From NCBI RefSeq assembly GCF_021216675.1, contig NZ_CP086120.1:5206501-5270500 (forward strand): a stretch of DNA of 64,000 bases, written 5' to 3'. Shown here piece by piece: positions 1 through 8,266 of the stretch; positions within the stretch are counted from its first letter, which is position 1, and each line of letters opens with the position of its first letter. The notes beneath the pieces are model-generated. The model worked only from the letters and a program-made list of their open reading frames with translations. It was not told the origin of the DNA and did no database searches. The stretch is from Streptomyces gobiensis (GTDB taxonomy: Bacteria; Actinomycetota; Actinomycetes; Streptomycetales; Streptomycetaceae). Made by a program: the position numbers and the translations under genes.

Positions 1-2
1 CA

Positions 3-107
3 CCGCAGACCCGTCCCGGGCGGTACACGATCCTCGAACATCTGAACCTGTCCACCGACGAGATCAGGGACGCATACGCCGACTATGCAAAAGCCATCAG
101 TAGCTGA
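3..107 (+). CDS. C-terminal end of upstream gene, probably iron-containing alcohol/polyol-phosphate dehydrogenase
   Basis: Only the last 34 codons are inside the window; the frame is open from base 3 to a TGA at 105-107. The peptide contains RYTILEHL and ends in AKAISS. I recall similar tails on iron-containing alcohol dehydrogenases (glycerol-1-phosphate dehydrogenase type) placed just before CDP-alcohol phosphatidyltransferases in actinobacterial clusters, but the piece is too short to prove this. The next gene starts inside it (23-bp overlap), which implies one transcript. Confidence 0.5.
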   Translation, partial: PQTRPGRYTILEHLNLSTDEIRDAYADYAKAISS

Positions 108-870
108 ACTCCGTCCCGTCGTTCACCCCGAGGGTGTGAAGGACAGGCGCAGTGGTGAGCACTGGGCCGGACGCCTCTATATGCGAGAGATCTCGCTGCG
201 GTGGACCCGGCACCTGGTGAACACCAGGATCACCCCTAACCAGCTCACCTATCTGATGGTCGTCGCGGGCGTCCTGGCGGGCGCGGCACTGCTGGTGCCG
301 GGCCTGACCGGGGCGCTCCTCGGTGCCCTTCTCATCCAGCTCTATCTGCTGCTCGACTGTGTCGACGGCGAAGTGGCCCGCTGGCGGCAGCAGACCTCGA
401 TCACCGGGGTCTACCTCGACCGGGTCGGTCACTACCTGGCCGAGGCGGCACTGCTGGTCGGCTTCGGCATCCGCGCCGCGGACATCTTCCACCAGGAGGG
501 TGCCTCCACCCAGTGGATGTGGGCCTTCCTCGGTACGGTGGCCGCGCTCGGCGCCATCCTGATCAAGGCGGAGACCGACCTCGTCGATGTCGCCCGGTCG
601 CGCAGTGGGCTGCCCGCGGTCCAGGACGAGGCGGCGGCGCCGCGTTCCCCGGGGCTGGCGGTGGCCCGTAAGGCGGCCGCCGCGCTGAAGTTCCACCGGC
701 TGGTCGGCGGCGTCGAGGCGTCGCTGTTCATCCTCGCCGTCGCTGTTGCCGACACCATGCGGGGCGGTCTCTTCTTCACGCGGCTGGGGGTCGTCGTACT
801 CGCCGCGATCGCCGTGCTGCAGACGCTGCTGCACCTGGTGTCGATCCTCGCCTCAAGCAGGCTCCGGTGA
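85..870 (+). CDS. CDP-alcohol phosphatidyltransferase family membrane enzyme
   Basis: Integral membrane enzyme of 261 residues, predicted to move a phospho-alcohol from a CDP-linked donor to an alcohol acceptor at the inner leaflet. The family signature DxxDGxxAR-x8-GxxxD is complete in residues ~92-117 (DCVDGEVAR, then GVYLD), but the fourth aspartate, the usual catalytic base, is His (DRVGH). Hydrophobic segments lie near residues 53-90, 145-165 and 215-255. ATG 85 overlaps the upstream frame by 23 bp and has AGGGA 13 bases ahead; GTG 137 is an alternative start. It is followed with a 4-bp overlap by a GT2 gene and then an ABC exporter, so a role in making or decorating an exported lipid or polymer is likely. 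The exact substrate cannot be read from sequence. Confidence 0.85.
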   Translation: MQKPSVAELRPVVHPEGVKDRRSGEHWAGRLYMREISLRWTRHLVNTRITPNQLTYLMVVAGVLAGAALLVPGLTGALLGALLIQLYLLLDCVDGEVARWRQQTSITGVYLDRVGHYLAEAALLVGFGIRAADIFHQEGASTQWMWAFLGTVAALGAILIKAETDLVDVARSRSGLPAVQDEAAAPRSPGLAVARKAAAALKFHRLVGGVEASLFILAVAVADTMRGGLFFTRLGVVVLAAIAVLQTLLHLVSILASSRLR

Positions 871-1760
871 GCGCCCCCCTGAAACTCGGCGCGGTTGTCC
901 TCACCATGGGCAACCGCCCCGAGGAGCTGCGCGCCCTGCTCGACTCGGTCGCCAAGCAGGACGGCGACCCCATCGAGGTCGTGGTCGTCGGCAATGGCGC
1001 ACCACTGCCCGGGCTGCCGGATCTCCCCGGGGGCCTGCGGACCGTGGAGCTGCCGGAGAATCTGGGCATTCCCGGCGGCCGCAATGTCGGTATCGAGGCC
1101 TTCGGGCCGGGCGGCCGGGACGTGGACGCCCTGCTCTTCCTGGACGACGACGGGCTGCTGCCGGGCACCGACACGGCCGAGCTGTGCCGGGAGGCCTTCA
1201 CCGCCGACGACGAGCTCGGCATCATCAGCTTCCGGATCGCCGACCCCGACACTGGCCAGACCCAGCGCCGCCATGTTCCCCGGCTGCGCGCCTCCGACCC
1301 GATGCGCTCCTCCCGGGTGACCACCTTCCTGGGCGGCGCCAACGCGGTCCGTACGGCGGTCTTCCAGCAGGTCGGCGGCCTTCCGGAGGAGTTCTTCTAC
1401 GCCCATGAGGAGACCGACCTCGCCTGGCGTGCGCTGAACGCGGGGTGGGCGATCGACTACCGCTCCGACATGGTGCTGCACCACCCCACCACCGCCCCCT
1501 CCCGGCACGCGGTCTACCACCGGATGGTCGCCCGCAACCGGGTCTGGCTCGCCCGCCGCAACCTCCCGGCGCCGCTGATCCCCGTCTACCTGGCCGTCTG
1601 GCTGCTCCTCACCCTGGCCCGCCGCCCCTCACGGCCTGCGCTGCGGGCCTGGCTGGGCGGCTTCAAGGAGGGGTGGACGACGTCGTGCGGACCGCGTGAG
1701 CCGATGAAGTGGCGTACGGTGTGGCGGCTGACCAGACTGGGCCGACCTCCCGTCATCTGA
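867..1760 (+). CDS. family 2 glycosyltransferase
   Basis: GT-A fold glycosyltransferase of 297 residues, probably cytoplasmic and membrane associated, expected to transfer a sugar from a nucleotide-sugar to a lipid or polymer acceptor. The N-terminus has the GT2 start (VVLTMGNRPEELRALLDSV), the metal-binding DDD stands in LLFLDDDG near residue 95, and the acceptor-side ED-like motif is replaced by HEETDLAW near residue 181. A hydrophobic stretch near residue 240 (VYLAVWLLLTLA) may anchor it. GTG 867 overlaps the preceding stop by 4 bp, so translation is probably coupled. Substrate unknown; the neighbouring phosphatidyltransferase and exporter point to envelope glycopolymer or glycolipid assembly. 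Confidence 0.85.
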   Translation: MSAPLKLGAVVLTMGNRPEELRALLDSVAKQDGDPIEVVVVGNGAPLPGLPDLPGGLRTVELPENLGIPGGRNVGIEAFGPGGRDVDALLFLDDDGLLPGTDTAELCREAFTADDELGIISFRIADPDTGQTQRRHVPRLRASDPMRSSRVTTFLGGANAVRTAVFQQVGGLPEEFFYAHEETDLAWRALNAGWAIDYRSDMVLHHPTTAPSRHAVYHRMVARNRVWLARRNLPAPLIPVYLAVWLLLTLARRPSRPALRAWLGGFKEGWTTSCGPREPMKWRTVWRLTRLGRPPVI

Positions 1761-1821
1761 CAAGCTTCGGTCTGAGAGCATCAGGGACGAGCCACTGCAG
1801 AGTGAGGACGAAAGTTTCAAC

Positions 1822-2772
1822 GTGAGCGAGTCAACGCACGATGGTGCGGTCGCCGTGAACCCCCCGCCATCACCCGACGACGGTCTGTCCCCGGCCGAGC
1901 TCGCGGCCAAGCACGGCCTGTCGGTGAGCGGGGCGCGGCCCCCTCTGCTGGCGTATGTGCGGCAGCTGTGGGCGCGACGCCACTTCATTCTGGCCTTCTC
2001 CCGGGCCAAGCTGCACGCGCAGTACAGCCAGGCGAAGCTGGGGCAGGTGTGGCAGGTCGCCACCCCGCTGCTGAACGCGGCGGTCTACTTGCTCATTTTC
2101 GGCTACATCCTGGGCGCGAAAGACGGAGTCCCCGGGGGCAACAAGAATTACATCCCGTTCCTGGTGATCGGCGTCTTCCTCTTCACCTTCACCCAGCAGT
2201 CGGTGATGACCGGAGTCCGCTCCATCTCCAGCAACCTGGGGCTGGTCCGCGCCCTGCACTTCCCGCGCGCCTCGCTGCCGATCTCCTTCGCCCTGCAGCA
2301 GCTGCAGCAACTGCTCTACTCGATGATCGTGCTGGTGGTCATCCTGTTCGCCTTCCGGGAGTTCCCCACTTGGCGGTGGCTGCTGGTCGTCCCGGTGCTG
2401 GCGCTGCAGTTCGTCTTCAACTCCGGGATCGCGCTGATCATGGCCAGGCTGGGCAGTAAGACCCCTGACCTGGCGCAGCTCATGCCGTTCATCCTGCGTA
2501 CCTGGATGTACGCGTCCGGCGTGATGTTCCCGCTGCACTATATGCTGACGCACCCCGACCGGCTGGGCGCTCCGGAGTGGGTCGCCGATGTGGTCGCGAT
2601 GAACCCGATCGCTGTCTATATGGACCTGATGCGGTTCTGCCTGATCCCGGACTATACCTACGATCACCTGGTGCCCCAGGTCTGGCTGGTCGCGGGCGGC
2701 TGGGCGCTGCTCTTCGGGGTTCTGGGCTTCGTGTATTTCTGGAAGGCTGAGGAGCGCTATGGCCGTGGCTGA
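1822..2772 (+). CDS. ABC-2 type polysaccharide/teichoic acid exporter permease (TagG-like)
   Basis: Membrane half of an ABC-2 exporter, 316 residues. An N-terminal cytoplasmic stretch of about 50 residues precedes six hydrophobic segments (for example LLNAAVYLLIFGYILG and FLVIGVFLFTFT). The motif QYSQAKLGQVWQVATPLLNA is typical of TagG/Wzm/RfbA permeases that move undecaprenyl- or lipid-linked glycans. GTG 1822 lies 61 bases after the GT2 gene. The ATPase gene begins inside its 3' end (14-bp overlap), so the two subunits should be made together. The exported product is unknown; the co-oriented phosphatidyltransferase and GT2 are the natural suppliers. Confidence 0.88.
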   Translation: MSESTHDGAVAVNPPPSPDDGLSPAELAAKHGLSVSGARPPLLAYVRQLWARRHFILAFSRAKLHAQYSQAKLGQVWQVATPLLNAAVYLLIFGYILGAKDGVPGGNKNYIPFLVIGVFLFTFTQQSVMTGVRSISSNLGLVRALHFPRASLPISFALQQLQQLLYSMIVLVVILFAFREFPTWRWLLVVPVLALQFVFNSGIALIMARLGSKTPDLAQLMPFILRTWMYASGVMFPLHYMLTHPDRLGAPEWVADVVAMNPIAVYMDLMRFCLIPDYTYDHLVPQVWLVAGGWALLFGVLGFVYFWKAEERYGRG

Positions 2773-3568
2773 ACCAACCAGCATTGCAGGGATGCCGAAG
2801 GAGAGCGGTCCGGTCCCAACCGTCATCGCGGACGGGCTGCACATCGTCTATCGCGTCAACGGCGGCAGCAAGGGCAAGGGCAGCGCCACCGCCGCCCTGA
2901 ACCGCATGATCCGCCGTAAGCCCGGCGGCAGCGGAGTGCGCGAGGTGCACGCGGTCAAGGGCGTCACCTTCACCGCCTATCAGGGCGAGTCGATCGGCCT
3001 CATCGGCTCCAACGGCTCGGGCAAGTCCACCCTGCTGCGCGCCATCGCCGGGCTGCTGCCGCCCGAGCGGGGCAAGGTGTACACCAACGGCCAGCCCTCG
3101 CTACTGGGCGTCAACGCCGCGCTGATGAACGACCTCACCGGCGAGCGCAACGTCGTGCTGGGCGGGCTGGCGATGGGCATGTCCCGCGAAGAGGTCCGTG
3201 AGCGCTACGAGGACATCGTCGCCTTCTCCGGGATCAACGAGAAGGGCGATTTCATCAGCCTGCCGATGCGCACCTACTCCTCCGGTATGGCGGCCCGGCT
3301 GCGGTTCTCCATCGCCGCGGCCAAGGACCACGACGTGCTGATGATCGACGAGGCGCTGGCCACCGGCGACAAGAAGTTCCAGAAGCGGTCCGAGGCCCGA
3401 ATCCGTGAGCTGCGCCAGGAGGCCGGCACCGTCTTCCTGGTCAGCCACAACAACAAATCCATCCGCGACACCTGCGACCGGGTGCTCTGGCTGGAACGCG
3501 GTGAGCTCCGGATGGACGGGCCGACCGATGAGGTACTCAAGGCGTATGAGGAATTCGCCGGCGAATAG
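2759..3568 (+). CDS. ABC-2 exporter ATP-binding subunit (TagH-like)
   Basis: Nucleotide-binding subunit of 269 residues pairing with the preceding permease. Visible motifs are Walker A GSNGSGKST (~residue 82), a signature region YSSGMAARLRF in place of LSGGQ (as usual for TagH/Wzt proteins), Walker B DVLMIDEAL and switch His in VSHNNKS. It has no C-terminal substrate-recognition domain, so it is the short form. The first ~55 residues contain a basic linker (RMIRRKPGG). The gene ends 22 bases before a strong rho-independent terminator, which closes the envelope-polymer operon ahead of the hopanoid genes. Confidence 0.9.
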   Translation: MAVAEPTSIAGMPKESGPVPTVIADGLHIVYRVNGGSKGKGSATAALNRMIRRKPGGSGVREVHAVKGVTFTAYQGESIGLIGSNGSGKSTLLRAIAGLLPPERGKVYTNGQPSLLGVNAALMNDLTGERNVVLGGLAMGMSREEVRERYEDIVAFSGINEKGDFISLPMRTYSSGMAARLRFSIAAAKDHDVLMIDEALATGDKKFQKRSEARIRELRQEAGTVFLVSHNNKSIRDTCDRVLWLERGELRMDGPTDEVLKAYEEFAGE

Positions 3569-3590
3569 CGGACTCTGCCCGCCCGCGTCC

Positions 3591-3619
3591 AAAGCCCCCG
3601 TCGGCCGCGGGGGCTTTTT
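3591..3619 (+). terminator. rho-independent terminator after the ABC exporter operon
   Basis: Arms AAAGCCCCCG (3591-3600) and CGGGGGCTTT (3608-3617) pair perfectly over 10 bp around a 7-base loop and run into five Ts. It lies 22 bases after the ATPase stop and separates this operon from hpnC. Confidence 0.93.
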
Positions 3620-3782
3620 CGCGCAAGCGGGGAAAGGCGGGCGAGATATGCCCCGGGGTCAGTGGCACAGATATGCGACGTAGGCTGGACCGGTGCCGAT
3701 TGGCGGCGGCGTGTCCGAAATCAAATGTTCTGGGCTAGCGGTGTAGAAACGGAGATGTGACGGCGATGGCTACTGGCAGTCC

Positions 3783-4688
3783 GTGGTGACGGCGGGCGCG
3801 CAAGGGCATGTGAGCGCGGTGCTCGACAAGGCAACGCGTGAAAACTTCCCGGTGGCACCCCGCTTTCTGCCGCGCGTCTGGCGGGAGGATCTGCTGGCCG
3901 TCTATGGGTACGCCCGTCTCGTCGACGATATCGGTGACGGTGACCTCGCTCCCGGCGGCGCCGACGCCCGGCTGCTGGGCCTCGACGCACAGTGGTCCGA
4001 TGACCGCCTGGCCATGCTGGACGCCTTCGAAGCCGATCTGCAGCGTGTTTTTGACGTTGCCGACGACGGAGCCGCTGAGGGTCCCCGGCATCCGCTGCTG
4101 CGTGCCCTGATTCCGGCCGTACGCCGCTGCTCCCTCACCCCGGACCCCTTTCTCGCCCTCATCGAGGCCAACCGGCAGGATCAGCGGGTCCGCCGGTACC
4201 AGAGCTGGGGGGAGCTGATCGGCTACTGCCAGCTGTCCGCCAATCCGGTCGGACGCCTCGTCCTCGCCGTCACCGGCACCAGCACGCCCGAGCGGGTCCG
4301 CCGCTCCGACGCCGTCTGCACGGCCCTGCAGATCGTTGAGCATCTGCAGGATGTCGCCGAGGACCTGGGCCGCGGCCGGATCTATCTGCCCGCCGAGGAC
4401 ATGGCCCGCTTCGCCGTCAGCGAGACCGATCTCGCCGCCCCCACCGCGGGCGCCGCGGTGCGCACACTGGTCGCGTACGAGGCCGAACGCGCCCGGGCGC
4501 TGCTGGCTGAAGGCACCCCACTGGTGGCCAGCGTCCGGGGGCGGCTGAGGCTCCTCCTCGCCGGTTTTGTCGGCGGGGGCCGGGCCACCGTGCACGCTCT
4601 CCGTACGGCTGGATACGACGTACTGAACGGGCCTGTCAAGCCCGCCAAGCTCAGGCTGCTGCGTGAGGCGGGGGCGATACTGCGATGA
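3783..4688 (+). CDS. hpnC: squalene synthase HpnC (hydroxysqualene-forming step)
   Basis: Trans-isoprenyl diphosphate synthase fold, 301 residues. In the HpnCDE route HpnD condenses two farnesyl diphosphates to presqualene diphosphate, HpnC converts that to hydroxysqualene and HpnE reduces it to squalene. The first Asp-rich site is YARLVDDIGDGD (~residue 40) and the second is LQDVAEDLGRGRIYLP, where the family consensus is QDVxxDxxxGRxYLP. The start is the first of two consecutive GTG codons; the ATG at 3766 runs into a stop. The stop overlaps hpnD by 4 bp, and this is the first gene of the hopanoid operon. Confidence 0.92.
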   Translation: MVTAGAQGHVSAVLDKATRENFPVAPRFLPRVWREDLLAVYGYARLVDDIGDGDLAPGGADARLLGLDAQWSDDRLAMLDAFEADLQRVFDVADDGAAEGPRHPLLRALIPAVRRCSLTPDPFLALIEANRQDQRVRRYQSWGELIGYCQLSANPVGRLVLAVTGTSTPERVRRSDAVCTALQIVEHLQDVAEDLGRGRIYLPAEDMARFAVSETDLAAPTAGAAVRTLVAYEAERARALLAEGTPLVASVRGRLRLLLAGFVGGGRATVHALRTAGYDVLNGPVKPAKLRLLREAGAILR

Positions 4689-5632
4689 GAGGGACGAGCC
4701 GCATCCTGGTGCGATCCCAGCCGCTGGCCGCGCCGGTGCTCGCGGCGTATGGCTACTGCGAGTCCATCACCGGCCAGCAGGCCCGCAACTTCGCCTACGG
4801 CATCCGGCTGCTGCCCACGCCCAAACGGCGCGCCATGTCCGCGCTGTACGCGTTCTCCCGGCGTATCGACGACATCGGGGACGGCGATCTGGAACTCGGC
4901 GCCAAGGAGTCCCGGCTGGCGGACACCCGCGCCCTGCTGGACCGTATCCGTGCGGACCGGATCCTTGAGGACGACACCGACCCGGTCGCCGTCGCGCTCG
5001 CCGACGCCGTCCGGCGATACCCGATTCCGCTCGGCGGACTCGATGAGCTCATCGACGGTGTTCTGATGGATGTGCGTGGCGAGACCTATGAGACCTGGGA
5101 TGACCTGCAGGCGTACTGCCGTTGTGTGGCAGGCGCCATCGGGCGGCTCTCCCTGGGCGTCTTCGGTACGGTGCCAGGTGCCCGGCACGCCGACCGCGCT
5201 CCCGAGTACGCCAACACCCTCGGGCTGGCGCTTCAACTCACCAATATCCTGCGGGACATCCGGGAAGACGCCGAAGAGGGGCGCAGTTATCTCCCCCGTG
5301 AGGAGCTTGACAAGTTCGGCTGCTCCGAGGGCTTCGACTCCGATGCACCGCCCGCCGGAGCCGACTTCGCCGGGCTGATGCACCATGAAGTACAGCGCGC
5401 CCGCAGACTATTCGCCGAGGGGTACCAGCTGCTGCCGATGCTCGACCGCCGATCCGGTGCCTGCGTCGCCGCCATGGCCGGGATCTACCACCGGCTTCTC
5501 GACCGGATCGACGCCGACCCCTTGGCTGTGCTGCGCGGCCGGGTCGCGCTGCCCGTACGGCAGAAGGCCCTGGTCGCCGCCCGCGGGCTCTCCGGGCTCA
5601 ACACCCGCGCCGTCCGCCGGAGCCTGCGGTGA
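4685..5632 (+). CDS. hpnD: presqualene diphosphate synthase HpnD
   Basis: Condenses two farnesyl diphosphates head-to-head to presqualene diphosphate. The 315-residue protein shows ARNFAYGIRLLP, the first aspartate cluster RRIDDIGDGD (~residue 59) and the second NILRDIREDAEEGRSYLP (~residue 190), all typical of squalene/phytoene synthases. ATG 4685 overlaps the hpnC stop by 4 bp, and its own stop overlaps the GTG of hpnE, so hpnC-D-E are translationally coupled. The order is that of actinobacterial and many proteobacterial hopanoid loci. Confidence 0.93.
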   Translation: MRGTSRILVRSQPLAAPVLAAYGYCESITGQQARNFAYGIRLLPTPKRRAMSALYAFSRRIDDIGDGDLELGAKESRLADTRALLDRIRADRILEDDTDPVAVALADAVRRYPIPLGGLDELIDGVLMDVRGETYETWDDLQAYCRCVAGAIGRLSLGVFGTVPGARHADRAPEYANTLGLALQLTNILRDIREDAEEGRSYLPREELDKFGCSEGFDSDAPPAGADFAGLMHHEVQRARRLFAEGYQLLPMLDRRSGACVAAMAGIYHRLLDRIDADPLAVLRGRVALPVRQKALVAARGLSGLNTRAVRRSLR

Positions 5633-7038
5633 TTCGCGAGCGCCGGGCCGTGGTGATCGGCGGCGGCCTCGCGGGCGTCACGACCGCGCTGCGGCTCGCC
5701 GACGGCGGACTGGAAACCACCCTGATCGAGGCCCGGCCACGGCTGGGCGGGCTGGCCTTCTCCTTCCGCCGCAGCTCGCCCGCCGGAGAGCTGACCGTCG
5801 ACAACGGTCAGCATGTCTATCTGCGCTGCTGCACCGCCTACCGCTGGTTCCTCGACCGGATCAACGCCCGGGAACTCGCCCCCTTGCAGAACCGGCTGGA
5901 CGTCCCCGTCCTCAACGCCGACGGCGGTCGCCTGGGCAGACTCCGCCGCACCGCCCTGCCGGTGCCCTTGCATCTGGCCGCCAGCCTGGCCACCTATCCG
6001 CACCTCTCCCTCGCCGAGCGTGCGAGCGTCGGCCGTGCCGCCCTCGCCCTGCGCCGCCTCGACCCGGCCGATCCGGCTCTGGACGGCCTGGACTTCGCCA
6101 CCTGGCTGCGCCGCCACGGTCAGTCCCCCCGTACCGTCGAGGCCCTGTGGGACCTCGTCGGCGTCGCCACCCTCAACGCCCGTGCCGAACACGCCTCACT
6201 CGGCCTGGCCGCCATGGTGTTCAAGACCGGGCTGCTCAGCGAGCCCGGCGCCGCGGACATCGGCTGGGCCCAGGTTCCCCTGGGCGAACTCCATGACACC
6301 CTGGCCCGCACCGCGCTGGACAAGGCGGCGGTACGCACCCTCACCGCCGCCCGGGCGCGGCACATCGGTCCCGGACCGGACGGCGGCTGGCGGGTCACCG
6401 CAGACCACGGGCGGGGGGAGAACGTACAGCTGGACGCGGATACGGTCGTCGTCGCCGTGCCGCAGACAGCGGCTCCCCGGCTGCTCCCCGACGGTGCGCT
6501 GCGGAACCCGGGCCGGCTTCAGGACATCGGGACCGCGCCCATCCTCAACATCCATGTGATCTACGACCGCAAGGTGCTCCGCCGCCCCTTCTTTGCGGCG
6601 CTGGGCTCCCCCGTCCAGTGGGTCTTCGACCGCACCCAGACCTCCGGTCTCGCGCACGCTCACGGCGCGGCGGGCAGCCAGTATCTGGCACTCTCCCAGT
6701 CGGCGGCGCACGAGGAGATCGACCAGCCGGTCGCCGCGCTGCGCGAGCGCTATCTCCCCGAGCTCCGGCGGCTGCTGCCGGGCACCCGCGAAGCGACCGT
6801 ACGGGACTTCTTCGTCACCCGGGAACGCACCGCTACTTTCGCGCCCGCACCCGGTGTGGGACGGCTCAGGCCGTCGGCGTGCACCCATGCGCCGGGCCTG
6901 TATCTGGCGGGCGCGTGGACCGCCACGGGATGGCCAGCGACCATGGAAGGCGCGGTCCGCAGCGGGCTGACCGCCGCTGACCGCGCCCTGGCCCGGCTCG
7001 GGCGGCCGAACCACGACGCTTCCCGGGAGACAGTGTGA
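5629..7038 (+). CDS. hpnE: hydroxysqualene dehydroxylase HpnE
   Basis: FAD-dependent amine-oxidase/phytoene-desaturase fold, 469 residues, that completes squalene formation by reducing hydroxysqualene. The dinucleotide-binding loop is at the N-terminus (VVIGGGLAGVTTALRLADGG, ~residues 9-28), followed by the RPRLGGLAFSFRR substrate-entry segment. Near the C-terminus LYLAGAWTATGWPATMEGAVRSG is the usual FAD-closing motif. GTG 5629 overlaps the hpnD stop by 4 bp. The 103-base gap after it carries the next gene's ribosome-binding site. Confidence 0.92.
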   Translation: MIRERRAVVIGGGLAGVTTALRLADGGLETTLIEARPRLGGLAFSFRRSSPAGELTVDNGQHVYLRCCTAYRWFLDRINARELAPLQNRLDVPVLNADGGRLGRLRRTALPVPLHLAASLATYPHLSLAERASVGRAALALRRLDPADPALDGLDFATWLRRHGQSPRTVEALWDLVGVATLNARAEHASLGLAAMVFKTGLLSEPGAADIGWAQVPLGELHDTLARTALDKAAVRTLTAARARHIGPGPDGGWRVTADHGRGENVQLDADTVVVAVPQTAAPRLLPDGALRNPGRLQDIGTAPILNIHVIYDRKVLRRPFFAALGSPVQWVFDRTQTSGLAHAHGAAGSQYLALSQSAAHEEIDQPVAALRERYLPELRRLLPGTREATVRDFFVTRERTATFAPAPGVGRLRPSACTHAPGLYLAGAWTATGWPATMEGAVRSGLTAADRALARLGRPNHDASRETV

Positions 7039-7141
7039 GCCGCCAAACGCAACGGAGACCGTGCCAGGTGCCGCACCCCCCGCAGTTCATGGAACAACTC
7101 ATCTCAGGCATGCTGGTCTGGGCTTCTTTGGAGGAAATCAG

Positions 7142-8212
7142 GTGAACCCGGTGCAACCGGCGAACGCTGCCATCGACACGGCGAGCGTCACCGCACTGCT
7201 GGCGCGCGGACGGACGCTCGCCATGCCGGCGCTGCGCGAAGCCGTAGGCCGCCTCGCCGCGCCGATGGACACCGTCGCCGCCTACCACTTCGGCTGGATC
7301 GACGCCGAGGGCCGCCCCGCCGACGGCGACGGCGGCAAGGCCGTCCGCCCCGCGCTCGCCCTGCTGTCCGCTGAAGCGGCGGGTGCGAAGCCCGAGACCG
7401 GCATCCCCGGCGCGGTCGCCGTGGAGCTGGTGCACAACTTCTCACTGCTGCATGACGATCTGATGGACGGCGATGAGCAGCGCCGCCACCGGGACACCGT
7501 GTGGAAGGTGCACGGCCCGGCCCTGGCCATTCTGGTGGGCGACGCTCTCTTCGCACTGGCCAACGACATACTGCTGGAGTTGGGCACCCCCGAGGCCGGC
7601 CGTGCCGCACGCCGTCTCACCGCCGCCAGCCGCAAGCTCATCGACGGCCAGGCCCAGGACATCTCCTTTGAGCACCGCGAACGGGTCACCGTCGAAGAGT
7701 GCCTGGAGATGGAGGGAAACAAGACCGGTGCGCTGCTCGCCTGCGCCGTATCCATCGGCGCGGTGCTCGGCGGCGCCGATGAGCGCACCGCCGACGCGCT
7801 GGAGTCCTATGGGTACCATCTCGGCCTCGCCTTCCAGGCCGTCGACGACCTGCTGGGCATCTGGGGCGACCCCGAGTCCACGGGCAAGCAGACCTGGAGC
7901 GATCTGCGACAGCGCAAGAAGTCGCTCCCGGTCGTCGCCGCCCTGGCCGCCCCGGGCCCGGCAGCGCGGCGGCTCGGCGAGCTGCTGACCGCCGACGCCA
8001 AGCGTCCGCAGAGCGCCGGGGACTTCGACGAGGCCGAGTTCGCCGCCCGGGCGTCGCTCATTGAGGAAGCGGGCGGCCGGGAGTGGACCACCCAGGAGGC
8101 ACGCCGTCAGCACGCCACCGCCCTCGCCGCGCTGGACGGCATCGAGATGCCGGCGCCGGTCCGTGAACAGCTGATCGCCCTGGCGGATTTCGTGGTCGTA
8201 CGCCAGCGGTGA
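7142..8212 (+). CDS. polyprenyl (farnesyl/geranylgeranyl-type) diphosphate synthase
   Basis: Trans-prenyl chain-elongating synthase of about 356 residues, expected to supply farnesyl diphosphate to the squalene genes. The first Asp-rich motif LLHDDLMDGD is intact. The second reads QAVDDLLGIWGD, so DDxxD is altered to DDLLG, which is common in actinobacterial homologues. GTG 7142 is chosen because GGAGGAAATCAG stands directly ahead with good spacing; a GTG at 7061 would add 27 residues unlike the family. It lies between hpnE and shc, as in S. coelicolor. Product chain length cannot be told from sequence alone. Confidence 0.9.
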   Translation: MNPVQPANAAIDTASVTALLARGRTLAMPALREAVGRLAAPMDTVAAYHFGWIDAEGRPADGDGGKAVRPALALLSAEAAGAKPETGIPGAVAVELVHNFSLLHDDLMDGDEQRRHRDTVWKVHGPALAILVGDALFALANDILLELGTPEAGRAARRLTAASRKLIDGQAQDISFEHRERVTVEECLEMEGNKTGALLACAVSIGAVLGGADERTADALESYGYHLGLAFQAVDDLLGIWGDPESTGKQTWSDLRQRKKSLPVVAALAAPGPAARRLGELLTADAKRPQSAGDFDEAEFAARASLIEEAGGREWTTQEARRQHATALAALDGIEMPAPVREQLIALADFVVVRQR

Positions 8213-8266
8213 CACCCTCTGGCCCGTAATGGCGGCGTCCGGAGCGTCACTGCAGAAGGGGAAGCC

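Noticed and set aside
3700..3740. Housekeeping-type promoter before hpnC (TTGGCG and an AT-rich stretch)
   Set aside because: Spacing and -10 match are too weak to call.
7061..7141. Longer start for the prenyl diphosphate synthase
   Set aside because: The extra 27 residues are unlike the family, and a strong GGAGG with proper spacing precedes GTG 7142.
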